Program-made: the position numbers and the translations under genes
NCBI RefSeq assembly: GCF_900142775.1
Contig: NZ_FRCC01000008.1
Location: 124,001 to 188,000 of the forward strand
Length of the DNA: 64,000 bases
Direction: 5' to 3'
From: Flavobacterium flevense
Lineage (GTDB): Bacteria; Bacteroidota; Bacteroidia; Flavobacteriales; Flavobacteriaceae
Notes under the pieces: model-generated
The model's database searches: none
What the model was told of the DNA's origin: nothing
What the model saw: only the letters and a program-made list of their open reading frames with translations
In this document: in pieces, positions 26,213-35,573 of the stretch
Layout of the letters: each line of letters begins with the position of its first letter
Position numbering within the stretch: the stretch's first letter is position 1

Positions 26213-27241
26213 ATGAGAAAAGGTAAAAATCCATCTAAAGACAATTTATTACAAACGACTGAATCTCATCATAGAGTTATTATTCCTTTGTATATTCCTC
26301 ATGAGGTAGATTATTATAAGGATGCCTTTGTTATTTTTAATTATTGTTTGAAATCTGTCCAAAAAACGGCAATTTCTCATATAAAAGTATCGGTAATTAG
26401 CAATGGCTCTTGTGATGCCGTAAATACTAAATTACTAGATTTACAGCAGCAAGGACTTATTGACGAATTGATTATTGAAAAAGAACCAATAGGTAAAATC
26501 AACAGCATTCTAAAAGTCTTACGTACTGCTCAGGAACGCTTAATAACCATTACCGATGCCGATGTGCTTTTTGATAATGGCTGGGAGCGAGCTGTAATGG
26601 AAGTGTTTGAAGCCTTTCCAAAGGCGGGATCGGTAAGTCCGGTACCTGTTTTCAGAACACACCTTCGATTAACAGCTAACGTCTGGTTTCGCTATTTTTT
26701 TTCAGATAAATTACAATTCCGTGCCGTGAAAAATCCCGAAGCCATGACCAAGTTTGCTAACAGCATTGGTTGGCCATGGCTTGATATCAAATATAAAGAT
26801 GTAATAGGAACTTTGCAGGCTAAAAACGGAACAATAGCAGTTTTAGGCTGTTCTCATTTTGTGGTTACTTATAAGCGAGAAGTATTTGATGCTTTGCCTA
26901 AAGAAAATACTAAATACCAATTAGGAGGAGATAGCGAGTTTTTATACACTGATGAACCTGTTTTAAAAATGGGTGGTTATCGATTAGCTACCTATGATAA
27001 TTATGCCTTTCATGTGGGAAATGTTCTTGAAGATTGGATGAAAGAGAAATTTAATGATTTAAAAACGATAGATAAAAAAATAATAAGTTATGAGTATTTA
27101 AACTCACTCAAACGAGCTAAATTCAATTATTTTATAACAGAGAAATTGTTTAAAAAATTATTTACTATAAAAAGCTTTTATAAGTTTGTTTTAAAAAGGA
27201 AAGGATTGACTAAAAAGCAAATTAGAAACTATCTAAAATGA
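26213..27241 (+). CDS. GT-A family glycosyltransferase
   Basis: Protein of 342 residues with an unusually long N-terminal extension before the Rossmann start (about residue 22, RVIIPLYIPHEVDYY), LIIEKEPIGKINSIL and the metal-binding ITDADVLFDNGWE near 108-120. A GGDSEFLYTDEP segment near 238 may hold the catalytic base. Base composition is less AT-rich than the genes on either side over residues 60-270, hinting at a mosaic origin of the cluster. Sugar donor unknown. Confidence 0.75.
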   Translation: MRKGKNPSKDNLLQTTESHHRVIIPLYIPHEVDYYKDAFVIFNYCLKSVQKTAISHIKVSVISNGSCDAVNTKLLDLQQQGLIDELIIEKEPIGKINSILKVLRTAQERLITITDADVLFDNGWERAVMEVFEAFPKAGSVSPVPVFRTHLRLTANVWFRYFFSDKLQFRAVKNPEAMTKFANSIGWPWLDIKYKDVIGTLQAKNGTIAVLGCSHFVVTYKREVFDALPKENTKYQLGGDSEFLYTDEPVLKMGGYRLATYDNYAFHVGNVLEDWMKEKFNDLKTIDKKIISYEYLNSLKRAKFNYFITEKLFKKLFTIKSFYKFVLKRKGLTKKQIRNYLK

Positions 27242-27245
27242 ATTT

Positions 27246-28025
27246 ATGATTTCAGTTGTTATACGAAATAAAAATGAAGTTCAATCTTTAGAATCTATTT
27301 TGAATATTTTACATAAAGTTTACGCACATGATATTGATGAAATTATTGTAGTCGATAATAATTCTACAGACCACAGTATTAAAGTAGCAAGTAGATTTAA
27401 TTGTAAAATTATAAACATTGATAGTTTTACTTATGGGAAGGCAACAAATTTAGGAATCAGTAAAGCAAAAAATAATTTGGTATTGCTTTTAAGTGCTCAT
27501 GCTGTTCCCATTGGGAATTCTTTTTTTAAAAATTCAATACAAACATTTGAGTCTAATCCATCATTAGCAGGAATACGTTACATTAATTCGTATGCTAATT
27601 ATTTGAGAGCTATTGAAAATGATTTTCAGGTAAAAGATGGCTTAAGTTTTGGTTTAATGACAGCCTGTGCCATGGTAAATAAAAAAGTGTGGAATAAATT
27701 TAAGTTTGATGAAAATCTTGTTTTCAGTGAAGATAAAGAATGGTCAGATAGAGTATTAAAAGCAGGATATGGAATTTTAGATTTTAATGAAACCTTTTTT
27801 TATCATGTTCAACGAAATAAAGAAGGAATTTTAAATCGATATAAAAATGAAACAATTGCACATTATCAATTACATCAATTAAAGTATCCTAATGTCTTTA
27901 AAATTCTACTATCATTTATTAAAACATTATTTTGGATCTTACCAATAAATTTTATGGGAAAGATGGTTTATGAAATGAAATTATTAAAAGTTAAAATTGA
28001 GATTAATAAACTCTTGCAAAAATAA
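27246..28025 (+). CDS. GT2-family glycosyltransferase
   Basis: Compact GT-A transferase of 259 residues: ISVVIRNKNEVQSL, VDNNSTDHS near 37-45 and FTYGKATNLGI. The usual metal-binding DxD position is occupied by LSAHAVP near 83-89, as in some GT2 subfamilies of polysaccharide loci. SEDKEWSDRV near 160 is the probable acid/base segment. A hydrophobic C-terminal stretch suggests membrane contact. It sits in the same tightly packed run of genes. Confidence 0.8.
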   Translation: MISVVIRNKNEVQSLESILNILHKVYAHDIDEIIVVDNNSTDHSIKVASRFNCKIINIDSFTYGKATNLGISKAKNNLVLLLSAHAVPIGNSFFKNSIQTFESNPSLAGIRYINSYANYLRAIENDFQVKDGLSFGLMTACAMVNKKVWNKFKFDENLVFSEDKEWSDRVLKAGYGILDFNETFFYHVQRNKEGILNRYKNETIAHYQLHQLKYPNVFKILLSFIKTLFWILPINFMGKMVYEMKLLKVKIEINKLLQK

Positions 28026-28027
28026 CT

Positions 28028-29503
28028 ATGAATACACATTTACTCATTAAGCAAAAAATTTTGTTTTTAGAACAAAGTTTTGATGTTGATAAATGGAATG
28101 TAAATGGTATTCATATATGGCCTTATATTCGAATTAAATTATACTTTCTTTTATTAACAAATCTAAATGATGAAGATAAAATAAAATGCCAAGAGCAATC
28201 TTCAGTTGTAAAAAGAAGGTCTTTTTATGTATTAAAAAAAGTTCAACTTGTTTTTAGTTTAATTATTTGTTTTTTTAAAAATGAACTTTTTTTCTTTAGA
28301 TTAATGCCTAAAAAAGTAATTTTTTTTGGTTCACATATTCATCGGGTGAAACATAAAGAATATTATTTTAATCGTTTTTTTGATTCAATGGTGGATTCTC
28401 ATAATTTACAAGACTTGGTATATATGGTAGAGCATCAAAAAGTTTATGATGTCAATTTTAATCAAAAAGCAATTATTTCTTTAGTACAAAAGCTTAAAGA
28501 TTTTACGATGATACAGAAGCTTAAAGATAGATTTAAAAAAAAGAATCTTGATGTTTATTTAGAGGATTATAATGTTTTTTTAGAGCTATTAAGTAAAGAG
28601 ATTCCTAATGTTCAATCATTGAGTATATCAGAAAATGATATGATACGATGGACTAAAAAGATTAAGACGTTAGATGTTTTTTATACCAGAATGTTTTCTA
28701 AGGTTAAACCTGAAAAAATTATTTTTCCGGGTTATTATGCTTGGGATAATTTATATGCAGCTGTTTTTACAGCGAATAAGTTAAAAATAAGGACTATTGA
28801 TTTCCAGCATGGTCCCCAAACAAATGTGCATATGGTTTTTTCTTCATGGACAAAAATTCCTGATAGAGGCTATGGTATAATGCCAACTGAATATTGGACA
28901 TGGGATGAAAATTCAAAGATAAATATTGATAAATGGGCTCAGAAAACTTCAAATGTTATTTCAAAAATAGTTGGGCAACCCTATTTGGAATATTGGAAGC
29001 AAAAAAACAAAGATCTTGTTGAAGAAAAAAAGATAGTGTTATATAGTTTACAATTAATGCCTCTTACACAAATGTTAAGTGATATTATAATAGCATTAAT
29101 TATTAATTCTCCTAAACATTGGAAAATTAGATTGCATCCCAGAAATGAGTTTGATAAAAGGGATATTGAAGAATACTTGGATTCAAAAGGAGTTAAACGC
29201 TCATCATATAGTATTCATGACTCAAAGGAATGTCCACTTCCAGAGGTTTTGACTACAACACATCTTCATGTTACTGCGTTTTCAGGTTGTTTAATAGAAG
29301 CTAAAATGATGGGGATTCCTTCTGTGATTATTAATAGGGTAGGTAAAGAAATTTATAAAGATTATATTGACAATGAATTAGTTTTTTATCTAAATCAAGA
29401 TGAAATCGATTTTAAAGATAATTTTTATAAATTAATAGAAAAAAATGATATGACTATTTTAGTAATTGCAAGGAATAGTATTGTAAATCCAATTTTAACA
29501 TAA
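28028..29503 (+). CDS. Putative GT-B-type transferase (CDP-glycerol/KpsS-like), unassigned
   Basis: Protein of 491 residues that I do not recognise with certainty. The second half has IDFQHGPQTNVHMVF near 257-270, WTWDENSK, IVGQPYLEYW, LHPRNEFDK and TAFSGCLIEAKMMGIPSVI near 415. These recall GT-B enzymes of the CDP-glycerol glycerophosphotransferase and KpsS/KpsC kind, where a QHG motif and a late S-x-EA motif line the donor site. The first 170 residues have no recognisable motif. Position between GT2 genes supports a glycan-building role. Confidence 0.5.
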   Translation: MNTHLLIKQKILFLEQSFDVDKWNVNGIHIWPYIRIKLYFLLLTNLNDEDKIKCQEQSSVVKRRSFYVLKKVQLVFSLIICFFKNELFFFRLMPKKVIFFGSHIHRVKHKEYYFNRFFDSMVDSHNLQDLVYMVEHQKVYDVNFNQKAIISLVQKLKDFTMIQKLKDRFKKKNLDVYLEDYNVFLELLSKEIPNVQSLSISENDMIRWTKKIKTLDVFYTRMFSKVKPEKIIFPGYYAWDNLYAAVFTANKLKIRTIDFQHGPQTNVHMVFSSWTKIPDRGYGIMPTEYWTWDENSKINIDKWAQKTSNVISKIVGQPYLEYWKQKNKDLVEEKKIVLYSLQLMPLTQMLSDIIIALIINSPKHWKIRLHPRNEFDKRDIEEYLDSKGVKRSSYSIHDSKECPLPEVLTTTHLHVTAFSGCLIEAKMMGIPSVIINRVGKEIYKDYIDNELVFYLNQDEIDFKDNFYKLIEKNDMTILVIARNSIVNPILT

Positions 29504-30577
29504 ATGATAACCCTAGTCTTAACCAATCGCAATCGCGATTTACGAATCGTCAAAAACTGCCTCCAATCGTTGCAGCAACAAACGAATAATAATTTCGTAG
29601 TGTTTTTGGTAGATTATGGTTCGGATACAGCCTATCAATTGCAATTAGTACAATTAGTACAGGAGTATCCTCAAATTCAGTATATCGAATGTCCGGTTCA
29701 GGGGCAGCTTTGGCACAAATGTCGTGCTATCAATATGGCTTTGCAACAAACAACCACACCTTATTTTATTGTGGGCGATATCGATTTAATTTTTGCTCCT
29801 GACTTCATTAAAAAAGCTACTGAATTGGCAAAACCAGATACAGTACATTATTTTCAGTATGGTTTTTTATCGCAACAAGAGTCTTTTTTAAATAAGGATT
29901 TTAATTCGTATCAAATTGCCTTTAAAGGAAATGAAGAGGTTACAGGAACGACTTTATTTCCTACCGTAAAGTTAAAAGAATTACGAGGATATGATGAGTT
30001 TTATCATGGTTGGGGAGCTGAGGATACTGATGTTCATATCCGTATGAAAAATGCAGGCTTAAAAGTAATTTTTTATGACAAGGAAATTCTGCTCAAACAC
30101 CAATGGCATCCTAAAGTGTATCGAAGCAAGCAAAGTACACATCCTTTTCACTCGCTTTTAGAACGTATTAATCACGTCTATATGTTGCAAACGCAAAGCA
30201 CAAAAAGAACTGTAGTGAATCAAAATCAGGATTGGGGTAAAATAGCCCTTTTGAGCGATTATGAAATACTTACTAAAGTAGATTATGTGTTGCAATTGAA
30301 AGCCACAGTACTCGAAGTCAATGCGGTGCTAGCCCAAATGGCTAATTTTAGGGATGAGTTAATCTACTTAGAAATAACAGCCGTGTCAGGAGTGGAAAAA
30401 GTAAAAAACCAATTAAAAATAATAGTAGGAAAAAAATATCAGCCTGTTTATGATATGGATACAGTCAATAATCTGTTATTAGAAACTATTATCAAGCAGT
30501 ACAGAAATAATCCCTATGACTATAGTTTTAATCGTCAAAAAAATATTATTCAATTCAAAATGTATTTTCAATCCTGA
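29504..30577 (+). CDS. GT2 glycosyltransferase with galactosyltransferase-type C-terminal motif
   Basis: GT-A transferase of 357 residues: LVLTNRNRDLRIVKNCLQSL, VDYGSD near 35-40, metal-binding GDIDLIFAPDF near 90-100 and GWGAEDTDVHIRMKNAG near 170, the hallmark of the Glyco_transf_7C/GT27-like group. Its codon use is closer to the core genes than that of the AT-rich neighbours. It starts at the base after the preceding stop. A gap of 103 bases follows before the next gene. Confidence 0.8.
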   Translation: MITLVLTNRNRDLRIVKNCLQSLQQQTNNNFVVFLVDYGSDTAYQLQLVQLVQEYPQIQYIECPVQGQLWHKCRAINMALQQTTTPYFIVGDIDLIFAPDFIKKATELAKPDTVHYFQYGFLSQQESFLNKDFNSYQIAFKGNEEVTGTTLFPTVKLKELRGYDEFYHGWGAEDTDVHIRMKNAGLKVIFYDKEILLKHQWHPKVYRSKQSTHPFHSLLERINHVYMLQTQSTKRTVVNQNQDWGKIALLSDYEILTKVDYVLQLKATVLEVNAVLAQMANFRDELIYLEITAVSGVEKVKNQLKIIVGKKYQPVYDMDTVNNLLLETIIKQYRNNPYDYSFNRQKNIIQFKMYFQS

Positions 30578-30680
30578 AAGGAAGGTACAAAAGTATTATT
30601 GTTCAGGCTTTAGTTCCAGTGGGGTTTTAGAAAATTTATTTAGAACTATTTTATCAAAAAACAACAATTAGCAGCTATAT

Positions 30681-31811
30681 ATGAAAATACTAATGGTTTC
30701 TATGCCATCACTTCATTTCTTTAGATGGACAAGCCAACTTCAGGGCTCCGGTCATGAAGTCTACTGGTTTGATATTACCGGAATGAGTACGCCAGTAGAA
30801 CGAATCCATTGGGTAAAACAAAAAACTGCATGGAAATTGAGATGGAATTATCCGGGACGTATTTTTGTTAAATCCAAAATTCCTAAAATTTATCATTGGA
30901 TTCAAAGTATAAATGAAAGGAATACCGCTAAAGTATTTGAAGAGTATCTTAACGAAATCAAACCTGATGTAGTGCATAGTTTTGCTTTGCATATATCTTG
31001 TAAACCCATTGTTGAGGTGATGAAAAGATATAAGAAAGTCAAATGGATTTATTCTTCATGGGGAAGTGATTTATATGCAAGAAGAGAAAATATAAATGGG
31101 AAAAAAGTTATTGAACAAGTACTACCTTTAATTGATTATCTGTTTACAGATTGCAATAGAGATTATGAAATAGCCAAACAACACGGGTTTCAGGGAAGTT
31201 TTCTAGGCGTTTTCCCTGGAGGTGGTGGTTATGATGTAAAAATGTTCAAATTGAATGCTATTCCTTTTGAAAATAGAAAAATAATTTTGGTTAAAGGATA
31301 TCAAGGAAAGCATGGGAAATGTATAGAAGTATTGAATATATTAGCTTTAATAAAAAAAGATTTATTAAACTATCAAGTGGTTGTTTTTGGAGCAGATAAT
31401 GAAGTTGTTACACATATAAAAGAAGAGTTATTTTTATATGATGGTCTTGATATTCTAATCAAAGAACGAATTAATCATCAAGAAGTTTTGGCTTTAATGG
31501 GAGCTGCTAAATTTTACATTGGTTATAGTGAATCAGACGGTATTCCTAATACACTACTTGAAGCCATAGTAGCAGGTTGTATTCCGTTACAGTCTAATCC
31601 GGGAGGGGCTACGGCAGAAGTAATCACAGATAAGTTTAATGGTATTTTACTAGAACTAGATCAAATGAAAAATCAAATTTTAGAAGCTTTACATACAATA
31701 GATTTTAGCAAAGGGTTGAAATTTAATGAGGAAGTGTTAACACCTAAATTAACCTTTGATTTTATAAAAACAAAGGTTTGTATTGCGTATAAAGAAATCA
31801 TCAAAGTTTAG
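30681..31811 (+). CDS. GT4-family glycosyltransferase
   Basis: GT-B transferase of 376 residues. The N-terminal domain opens MKILMVSMPSLHFFRW and holds PDVVHSFALHIS; the C-terminal domain has VKGYQGKHGKCIEVL for the donor phosphate and SESDGIPNTLLEAIVAG near 290 as the E-x7-E type motif. A retaining transferase at the inner membrane is likely; the sugar is unknown. The next gene starts one base after its stop (ATG 31813). Confidence 0.85.
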   Translation: MKILMVSMPSLHFFRWTSQLQGSGHEVYWFDITGMSTPVERIHWVKQKTAWKLRWNYPGRIFVKSKIPKIYHWIQSINERNTAKVFEEYLNEIKPDVVHSFALHISCKPIVEVMKRYKKVKWIYSSWGSDLYARRENINGKKVIEQVLPLIDYLFTDCNRDYEIAKQHGFQGSFLGVFPGGGGYDVKMFKLNAIPFENRKIILVKGYQGKHGKCIEVLNILALIKKDLLNYQVVVFGADNEVVTHIKEELFLYDGLDILIKERINHQEVLALMGAAKFYIGYSESDGIPNTLLEAIVAGCIPLQSNPGGATAEVITDKFNGILLELDQMKNQILEALHTIDFSKGLKFNEEVLTPKLTFDFIKTKVCIAYKEIIKV

Positions 31812-31812
31812 T

Positions 31813-33018
31813 ATGAAAATCTATCCGCCAAAATTAAAAGAAGTTGGAAATAAAATAATCCTGATTTCTGATTTCGAAACCGATACTTATTCCAATTCAC
31901 TTTGGTATGAATTTGATATAGAATATAAAAAACATCTAGTAACAGAGCAATCGGATGCTTTTGTAGTTGGATTATTGTTATTAGCTTTCAAATTAAAAGA
32001 GGATATTTACATAGAAGGCTCCATTTCTGCAAGATTGAAGTACCAATTAAATTATTATTTAATCCCAGCTTTGTGCATTGCATTTAAAGAGTTTAATAAG
32101 ATTCAAGTTTTTTCAGAAGAAGAGAGTGAATTAATTCTTTCAAATGACAATTGTCAGTCTGCAACTGGAATTTCTTGTGGTGTTGATTCTTTGGCAACTT
32201 TAATGGAACATGAAAAAATGAAAGGGCTGCTAGCTATTTCTCATTTGACCTATTTGAATGCAGGTTCTCATAGTGATTTTGGCAGTGTATTTGGACGAGA
32301 ATTATTTGATGAAAAATATAGGAAAATTGTAGAATTTGGAAAAGAGATAAATAAATCAGTCATTAAGATTGACACTAATTTGAGTGAATTGCTACAAATG
32401 CGGTTTATTACAAGTCATACTTTAAGAAATATTTCTTGTATTCTTAATTTACAGAAGCTTTTCAAATCCTATTATTATGCTTCGGCTTTTAGGTTTGATC
32501 AATTTGAAATTAATAGTAGAATTTCAGATTTGTATGATTTATTGACTTTGCAAATGGTTAGTACAGAGTCTGTTCGGTTTTATTCTAGTCTTTCGGATAA
32601 AACAAGAGAAGAAAGAACAAGATTAATTTCAAAATACCAGATAGCTTTTGATTACTTGGATGTTTGCGTTGATCCAAAATCAGCTAAGGGGAAAATAAAT
32701 TGTTCTAAATGTTCTAAATGTATGCGAACTCAAATTACCTTAGATGTTTTTGGAAGTTTAAATTTTTTCAATAATGTTTTTGATATGGAGGTTTATCAAA
32801 GACACAAGAATAAATACATCAGCGGCTTGATAGTAAATAAAAAGCGGAGCAAAATGGATAAAAATGTTTGGAATTTATTGGTTCAAAATAACTATAAGAT
32901 TACTTTTCTTCATTTTGCAGTTGCTTGGATGATAATATTAGAAGAAAAAACAAACAATTTGAAGAAATTTGTTAAAAGTTTGTTATTGAAAAAAAAGAAA
33001 TATAAAACATTCAAATAA
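31813..33018 (+). CDS. PP-loop (QueC/ExsB-like) ATP-pyrophosphatase-type enzyme of unknown substrate
   Basis: Protein of 401 residues from the ATG at 31813; an earlier TTG at 31783 would overlap the previous gene by 29 bases and is less likely. Residues 118-127 read TGISCGVDSL, close to the PP-loop SGGxDS that binds ATP in N-type pyrophosphatases. A cysteine set C285, C297, C300, C303 (NCSKCSKC) matches the zinc-binding C...CxxCxxC layout of QueC. Such enzymes adenylate a carboxylate or carbonyl and then add ammonia or sulfur. In a glycan cluster this could mean amidation of a sugar acid, as with WbpG-type amidotransferases, but that is inference. I know no named family for it. Confidence 0.55.
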   Translation: MKIYPPKLKEVGNKIILISDFETDTYSNSLWYEFDIEYKKHLVTEQSDAFVVGLLLLAFKLKEDIYIEGSISARLKYQLNYYLIPALCIAFKEFNKIQVFSEEESELILSNDNCQSATGISCGVDSLATLMEHEKMKGLLAISHLTYLNAGSHSDFGSVFGRELFDEKYRKIVEFGKEINKSVIKIDTNLSELLQMRFITSHTLRNISCILNLQKLFKSYYYASAFRFDQFEINSRISDLYDLLTLQMVSTESVRFYSSLSDKTREERTRLISKYQIAFDYLDVCVDPKSAKGKINCSKCSKCMRTQITLDVFGSLNFFNNVFDMEVYQRHKNKYISGLIVNKKRSKMDKNVWNLLVQNNYKITFLHFAVAWMIILEEKTNNLKKFVKSLLLKKKKYKTFK

Positions 33019-33842
33019 TGAAATTCTCAAATACAATCCGCCTGTTTTGGTGGAATGAAAAAATAATACAAGGTAAAGCTAAAGAGAATTATGGAGACTT
33101 GTTAGGTAAGTATCTTGTAGAAAAAATATCGGGAAAAATTGTGGTTTTTGCCTGGCCTAAAAAGTGGTCTGTTTTAGATTATTTTATATCCATTTATGTA
33201 ACTGTTGGAAGTATTTTAACCCATGTAAATCACAAGTGTATTGTGTGGGGTAGTGGGATTATTAGTAAAGACTATCCAATAAAAAGAGCAACATTTTTGG
33301 CAGTAAGAGGACCGCAAACCCGAAAATTTTTAGTAGAATCAGGCTATGATGTTCCTGAAATTTATGGAGATCCCGCCTTATTATTACCGCGATATTTTGC
33401 GCCAAAAACAGAAAAGAAATATAAGTATGGGATTGTACCTCATTATAATGATTATAAAATCGTGTCAAATTGGTTTCAGGATAATCCCGAAATCCATTTG
33501 ATAGATATGATGACTACAGATGTTGAATCTAAAACGATTGAATTCTTACAATGCGAAAGGATAGTTTCCTCCTCCTTACACGGAATCATTGTAGCTCATG
33601 CGTATGGAATACCGGCAGTATGGCAAAAATTTTCCAATAAAGTTTTTGGTGACGATATCAAGTACCAGGATTATCTGGAATCGGTACAACTGGATTTTTA
33701 TAAACCGGAAATACAAGAAGTGGTTTATACAAAAGAACAATTAGAACAATTGTTTGTAATTTATCCTGATTTACCCAAACCGGAAGTACTGGAATCATTA
33801 AGAAACGGATTGATGAAGGTTTGTCCTTTTAAAGCAATCTAA
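33018..33842 (+). CDS. Polysaccharide pyruvyl transferase family protein
   Basis: Protein of 274 residues with the PF04230 pattern: N-terminal WWNEKII..ENYGDLLGKYL, WGSGII, VRGPQTRKFL, YGDPALLLPR and the C-terminal SSLHGIIVAHAYGIPAVW. These enzymes transfer pyruvate from PEP to form a ketal on a sugar, adding negative charge; some relatives act as glycosyltransferases. The ATG shares one base with the preceding stop (TAATG). It closes the wzm/wzt-associated cluster and is less AT-rich at its 3' end. Confidence 0.85.
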   Translation: MKFSNTIRLFWWNEKIIQGKAKENYGDLLGKYLVEKISGKIVVFAWPKKWSVLDYFISIYVTVGSILTHVNHKCIVWGSGIISKDYPIKRATFLAVRGPQTRKFLVESGYDVPEIYGDPALLLPRYFAPKTEKKYKYGIVPHYNDYKIVSNWFQDNPEIHLIDMMTTDVESKTIEFLQCERIVSSSLHGIIVAHAYGIPAVWQKFSNKVFGDDIKYQDYLESVQLDFYKPEIQEVVYTKEQLEQLFVIYPDLPKPEVLESLRNGLMKVCPFKAI

Positions 33843-34155
33843 AATAAGCTTGATTGTGGATGTCTGATTTCTTAAAGGTGTGTTTTATTGAAACAATTTC
33901 TGTTTTTAAATGACAATTACCCTATTGTCAGACTGAGCTCGTCGAAGTACTGTATATCTTTTTTAAATTAATATATCTAAATAGCCTTCGGCAAGTTGAG
34001 ACAGAAAGTCCTGCTTTCTTAAAAGATGTTATTTAGTTTTGAAATCTCGAGTTAAGTTAAATAATCTGTGAAAATCAGTGTGATCTGCGGTAAAAAAAAA
34101 GTGAATTAGCTACTTCAAAATACTATATTTGTTTTAAGTTCGATAAAATAAAAAA
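33843..34155. repeat. Intergenic stretch with degenerate TGTCA...TGACA hairpin and ATCTGTGAA arm
   Basis: 313 bases without a gene. A worn unit of the hairpin family at 35323-36840 spans about 33926-34007 (TGTCAGACTGAGCTCGTCGA, then CTTCGGCAAGTTGAGACAG). About 34068-34093 holds three roughly 10-base units with core ATCTGTG (AATCTGTGAA, AATCAGTGTG, ATCTGCGGTA). A -7-like TATATTTG lies at 34124-34131, 24 bases before the next ATG. Confidence 0.7.
34124..34131 (+). promoter_or_regulatory. Putative -7 box for the cytidylyltransferase gene
   Basis: TATATTTG fits TAnnTTTG and ends 24 bases before the ATG at 34156. No clear TTTG is found at the -33 distance. Confidence 0.45.
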
Positions 34156-35313
34156 ATGAAAAAAACAGCCATCATACCACTACGAAAAGAATCCAAAGGA
34201 ATTCCCGGGAAAAACAAAAAGAAAATGTTGGGACGACCTTTGTTTTCGTGGGTACTAACTGAAGCTGTTTTTTCAAATCTGGATGAAGTATATGTATTTA
34301 CAGATGATCAGGAAATTATAGACTACATCCATAAAGAATACCATTGGACATCTAAAGTAAAAACACTTTTGCGTTCAGCAGAAAATGCTACAGATACCGC
34401 TTCTACCGAAAGTGCGATGCTGGAATTTACAGCACAGCTTCAAAATAGTTTTGAAATCCTTTGCTTATTGCAGGCCACTTCGCCTATGACTATAGCTGCA
34501 GATATCAATGCAGTTTTAGATAAAATAGAGATTGAAAAATACGACTCGGCACTCACCGTAGTCAATAGCCACCGTTTTACTTGGAATACCGATGGAACTC
34601 CGCAAAATTATGATGTGTTTAATCGCCCCAGACGCCAGGATTTTGAAGGGCTGCTAATTGAAAACGGAGCCGTATATGCAACCACCACACCAGCTTTTGT
34701 GGAAACAAAAAACCGTGTGAGCGGAAAGATTGGTCTGGTACCCATGGGCGAAAGTACTTTAGTAGAAATAGATTCGGTGACCGATTGGAAAATAGTAGAA
34801 GAACTCCTGGCTGCCCGTCTTAAAAAAGCTAAAAAACACCAGCGGATAGATTATTTGGTTTTAGATGTAGATGGCGTTTTTACGGATGGAAAAGTAGCCT
34901 ACTCGACTGAAGGTGAATTAACGAAAGTATTTGACATGCGGGACGGAATGGGACTGGAAATACTACGTCAGAATCAGGTAGAAGTAGTAGTAATCACCTC
35001 TGAAAATTCAGCTCTGGTTGCCCAAAGGATGCAAAAACTCCAAATAGAATATACTTTTTTAGTAGTAAAAGACAAATATGCTTTTCTGCAATATTTTGCT
35101 AAGGATAGAAATACCAGTTTTGCAGCAATGGCATACATAGGAGACGATGTCAATGATTTGGCTAATATTTGCAGTGTAGGTTGGTCTTTCGCACCCGCAA
35201 ATGCCACTGAAATAGCCAGACAAAATGCAGATTATCTGCTGACAAATAAATCCGCTGAAGGAGCCATCCGGGAAGCCTGCGAATGGATTATCAAATATAA
35301 TGAAAGGTATTGA
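34156..35313 (+). CDS. CMP-nonulosonate cytidylyltransferase fused to KdsC-type HAD phosphatase
   Basis: Protein of 385 residues with two domains. Residues 1 to about 225 are a NeuA-type CMP-sugar synthetase: IIPLRKESKGIPGKN at 6-20, LQATSPMT and an ENGAVYAT segment. Residues from about 233 are a KdsC-type HAD phosphatase: LDVDGVFTDG nucleophile loop, VITSENS, KDKYAFL lysine and YIGDDVNDL. The fusion implies a pathway through a phosphorylated nonulosonate, such as KDN-9-P or Neu5Ac-9-P, which is dephosphorylated and then activated with CMP. The partner NeuB-type synthase is at 36895, separated by repeats and a GIY-YIG gene. Confidence 0.88.
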   Translation: MKKTAIIPLRKESKGIPGKNKKKMLGRPLFSWVLTEAVFSNLDEVYVFTDDQEIIDYIHKEYHWTSKVKTLLRSAENATDTASTESAMLEFTAQLQNSFEILCLLQATSPMTIAADINAVLDKIEIEKYDSALTVVNSHRFTWNTDGTPQNYDVFNRPRRQDFEGLLIENGAVYATTTPAFVETKNRVSGKIGLVPMGESTLVEIDSVTDWKIVEELLAARLKKAKKHQRIDYLVLDVDGVFTDGKVAYSTEGELTKVFDMRDGMGLEILRQNQVEVVVITSENSALVAQRMQKLQIEYTFLVVKDKYAFLQYFAKDRNTSFAAMAYIGDDVNDLANICSVGWSFAPANATEIARQNADYLLTNKSAEGAIREACEWIIKYNERY

Positions 35314-35573
35314 TCTCACCATTGTCACACTGAGCTTGTCGAAGTGCTTTTGTAACATTCCAATGTCTTCGACAAGCTCAGACTGACAGTTGTATAAGTA
35401 GTGAATAGTATAAGAAATCATACTGTTTTCAAACTGAGCCTGTCGAAGTCTCCTAAAATGTAATCCAACTGTCACACTGAGCCTGTCGAAGTGTTTTTAT
35501 AACATTCCAATGTCTTCGACAAGCTCAGACTGACAGTTGTATAAGTAGTGAATAGAATAAGAAATTCCACCAT
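35314..35573. repeat. TGTCA...TGACA hairpin repeats (family R1), first two full units and a half unit
   Basis: Unit one spans 35323-35388 (66 bases): TGTCACACTGAGC-TGTCGAAG, a short loop, then CTTCGACAAGCTCAGACTGACA, so the two arms are nearly perfect inverted repeats. A half unit lies near 35433-35455. A second full unit starts about 35472 and ends at TGACA near 35536. Spacer between units is GTTGTATAAGTAGTGAATAG and similar. No gene. Confidence 0.9.
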
